From an uncultured Geobacteraceae bacterium (GTDB lineage: Bacteria > Desulfobacterota > Desulfuromonadia > Geobacterales > CAIOGM01): DNA of 44,993 nt. Below, piece after piece: positions 42,190 to 44,993 of this stretch. The DNA is taken from NCBI GenBank assembly GCA_903902345.1, contig CAIUUR010000125.1, forward strand, positions 1 to 44,993, read 5' to 3'. The notes beneath the pieces were generated by a model. The model saw nothing but the letters and a program-made list of their open reading frames with translations. It ran no database searches and was not told where the DNA came from. Numbering within the stretch: position 1 is the stretch's first letter; each line of letters starts with the position of its first letter. Made by a program: the position numbers and the translations under genes.

Positions 42190-42308
42190 AGTGCGCCTTT
42201 GTTACCGACACCAGCAAACTCCGCAGCATCGTGCCTGTCATCTTCACAAGATCAATAAAAGATATTCCTCTCGCAATTTATACCATAATTTTTAACGGAA
42301 TCGAAAAT

Positions 42309-42656
42309 TCATTTTAGAGGAGACTCCAATCTCTTGCGGCATAGGTTGCAGGGGCGTCCAATTGACCTGTCCCCGTTGCGGTGTAGGTTACTCGTCACCG
42401 AGGATAGAGCAGTCCAGGTAATACCGTCCGGACTGCTCATCACCTGGTTGCCCGCGCCGACCTGAGCCACCGCCACGAACGTGTTATTGCCATAGGTGAC
42501 GGACATCCAACCGAGATCATGCGAATACGTCACGCTGGTCCAGTCGATACCCGCCTGGGTGGCTCCGGCAGGGACGACGGCAAACATCACCAGCAGGGCC
42601 AGCAACAGGGCATTCGCTACAATCGCTGTGATGGTGTGATAAAAGTCTCGACTCAT
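42309..42656 (-). pseudogene. Truncated sialidase-like/beta-propeller repeat secreted protein
   Basis: Signal peptide plus SVTYGNNTFVAVAQVGAGNQVMSSPDGITWTA repeat unit, then frame loss. Confidence 0.55.
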
Positions 42657-43963
42657 ACCTGATTCTCGGTTGATGTCAGACGATCCCAGTAGCGGTCAAG
42701 GATATCCGCGCTGGAGGTAAGCAGGCCGAACGGGGTCCGAAATTCATGGGAGACCATTCGGATAAATCTGTTCTTTGCCTGCGTTGCCGCCTGAAGCTCC
42801 TCTTTTTGCAGGAGTAACAGCTCCTGCTGTTGTTTCCGCCGGGTGATGTCGGTTATGGAAAAAACCGCATGGCGTTGAGACCTCTCGGAAAAAATCGATC
42901 TCCCCTCCACCCAGACCCAGAACCGCTCGCCGGTGGGACGTATGGCCTGAATCTCGCCACTGAACCGGTTGTGCCGTTTGATTTCATCGTAGATCATGCT
43001 GCCATAACGGTCATACTCGGTTTCACCTTCATAGAGGCACTGGACGTTTCTGCCGATCAGTGTTCCTGGAGCATGGCCGAACATCTGCTCCAGCGAGGGA
43101 TTGCACCGTTCGACAACCCGATCCCGCACTATGGCGAGCCCGGTTGGGAGAGTCTCCAGGATAGCCTGCTGTTCCCGCAGAGATTCATGAAGCTCACGAT
43201 CACTGTTTTCCTTGGCCAGCAGCAGCATGCTGAAGCCGCTGATCAGCATCATGTAGTAGACCGTCGGCAGCATGACCTGGCCGATGACGGCCCCGAAACC
43301 GGAAAATGAGTGTTCCGGCACGAGCAGTATCCAGAGACTGCGGGTAAGAAAGACCCCGGCCACCAGCAGAAAACTGTAGCCGAGTACGGCGCGCAACAAC
43401 GATTTCCTGTCGGCGGAACGGAGCAGCGCCCAGCCGGGCAGACCGTAAAAGAGAGTGTGAATCAGGAAGTTGAGCGACAACCTCAGAGGAGGAAGCAGCA
43501 GGAGCATCAGGAAACAGGCGGTGAAGATGCCGCCGGTGACGGAGAGGTGCAGGCGGCTGCTGACGGTGCGTCCGGTGATGCAAAAGACCGCCCAGCTTTC
43601 ATAGGCGCAGCCCACCAGCAACAGCACGTCGGCTGCAAGATTCAGGGGGGATGGCGAACTGATATCGCAGGAGTACAGAATCAGCGATCCGGTCCCCTGG
43701 AGGAATTTTGCGGTAATCCAGAACGGAATCCGGCGTGACGGCTCTTTGCCATACTGGAAGAGAATCAGCAGGAAGCCGAAGACATACGAGCCGAACGCGA
43801 GCGTCAGTATGAGGGTGTTGGCATCCATGGGTGTCGTTTCAAACATCTGAACACGGTATAAACATGGGCTGACAAAACGGGCGATCACAAGGATCGCCCC
43901 TCCCCCCCACATTATCCCGTGGGGGGTAATCTTGTTTTCGCCCGGTTTGTACTCGCCCAACAA
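42653..43963 (-). pseudogene. Membrane PAS sensor histidine kinase truncated within HisKA (no ATPase domain)
   Basis: Multi-TM N-terminus; PAS (GEIQAIRPTGERFWVWVEGRSIFSERSQRHAVFSITDITRRKQQQ); ends RFIRMVSHEFRTPFGLLTSSADILDRYWDRLTSTENQV*. Likely start at MDANTL. Confidence 0.8.
43878..43945. repeat. MITE-like palindromic element with CGGGCGA...CACAAG / CTTGTTTTCGCCCG ends
   Basis: CGGGCGATCACAAGGATCGCCCCTCCCCCCCACATTATCCCGTGGGGGGTAATCTTGTTTTCGCCCGG. Confidence 0.75.
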
Positions 43964-44035
43964 ATCACTTGATCGTAGCGTTGTGCAGGTTCAAGCCGAA
44001 TGGTTCTATGGTTGTTATGTTCGGCATAAACCTCG

Positions 44036-44993
44036 CTAAACCTTGGCGAGTATCCCTGCGATCTCTTCGGCAAAAAGCTCCCGCTGCCACTGTCGAGGGA
44101 TGACATCAGCAACTTCGGCGCCCGCCGGCATCTCGATCAGCGCCTCCAGGAGAGCATTGTTGGCCAGGAGCCCCGGCTCCATGGCGAGTTTCCCGGCCTT
44201 CTCTTCCCGCCACCCCTTGAGGCTCTTCAGACGATTATCCTTCTGCGGATCCCGCGGCGACCGGGGGACGAAGGGGAACCGGGGGAGCTGGGCTCCCGGG
44301 ACGGCGCACCCCCTCTCCACAGCCTTCAGCAGGGCGGAGCCGAACCTCTGTACGAGTTTTTCGGAAAGACCCGGGATACCCGCAAGGTCCCCCACTGACC
44401 GGGGGCGTCGGGCCGCCAGTTCCGTCAGGGCTTCGTTACCGATGACCTTGAAAGGGGGACGATCCAACCGGCAGGCCTGTTCATCCCGGAACCGGAGCAA
44501 CTCCTCCAGCACCGCCAGAGTCCGCTGTTCCATCTTGGCCGCCCCTTTGAACCGGACGAAGAGCGGAACGTCCTCTCTCCCAACGACCCTCACCCGCTGA
44601 AGCACGGCGCACTCTTCTTCCACCCAGGCCAGGCGCCCCTTCTCCCGCAGTTCCTCCGACAGCTGCCCATAAAAGCGGATGAGCAGGGTGGTATCCTCCA
44701 CCGCGTAAGCCAGCATCTCCGGACTTAAGGGGCGCTGACTCCAATCAGCCTTCTGGAACTGCTTGTCCAGCTCCACGCCGAACCGCTTTTTCAGGGCTGC
44801 CGCCAACCCCACCTCTTTCTCGCCGAGAAACTGGCAGGCAATCATGGTATCAAAGAGATTTTCCACCTCTATGCCGAAATCACGATGGAGAGACCGCATA
44901 TCGTAGTCGGCGCCGTGGAAGATCTTGCGGATCTTCGGGTCAGCCATGACCGGGGCCAGGGGGGAAAGATCGGTAACGGCCAGAGGGTCTACC
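44036..44993 (-). CDS. rnd: Ribonuclease D (5' end beyond window)
   Basis: KIRKIFHGADYDMRSLHRDFGIEVENLFDTMIACQFLGEKEVGLAAALKKRFGVELDKQFQKADWSQRPLSPEMLAYAVEDTTLL; HRDC-like C-terminus; frame open to the window edge. Confidence 0.95.
   Translation of the reverse strand, partial: VDPLAVTDLSPLAPVMADPKIRKIFHGADYDMRSLHRDFGIEVENLFDTMIACQFLGEKEVGLAAALKKRFGVELDKQFQKADWSQRPLSPEMLAYAVEDTTLLIRFYGQLSEELREKGRLAWVEEECAVLQRVRVVGREDVPLFVRFKGAAKMEQRTLAVLEELLRFRDEQACRLDRPPFKVIGNEALTELAARRPRSVGDLAGIPGLSEKLVQRFGSALLKAVERGCAVPGAQLPRFPFVPRSPRDPQKDNRLKSLKGWREEKAGKLAMEPGLLANNALLEALIEMPAGAEVADVIPRQWQRELFAEEIAGILAKV

Overview
Window of about 45 kb from what looks like a Desulfuromonadales/Geobacter-type chromosome (inferred from gene content, not searched). 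About 0-8.6 kb is an accessory island: a degraded type I restriction-modification locus (hsdR with internal deletion, hsdM intact, hsdS truncated). It is interleaved with several toxin-antitoxin (TA) modules or remnants, a DUF559 endonuclease-like gene and five copies of a long GC-rich palindromic repeat. The hsdM 3' tail recurs three times, twice directly joined to that repeat, so hsdS, a TA pair, the DUF559 gene and an unknown ORF sit inside a direct-repeat-bounded, potentially excisable segment. About 8.7-32.6 kb is mostly core: a Cys-rich peptide, a chemotaxis receptor, a CHASE-kinase/LuxR two-component pair, CIRCE-groES-groEL, two DUF507 paralogues, a TonB receptor-YfiR-hybrid kinase operon, DAHP synthase, a TPR protein, a YkgJ-like protein, rnpB (RNase P RNA), a Zn-ribbon protein, a Nif3-like protein, a tRNA(CAU) and LhgO. 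About 32.6-44 kb is again degraded: glgX with an out-of-frame internal deletion, two broken PEP-CTERM genes, a 6 kb MBG/Ig-like adhesin broken by one in-frame TGA and two frameshifts, a kinase truncated in HisKA, and several short palindromic and heptameric repeat families. RNase D runs off the right edge.
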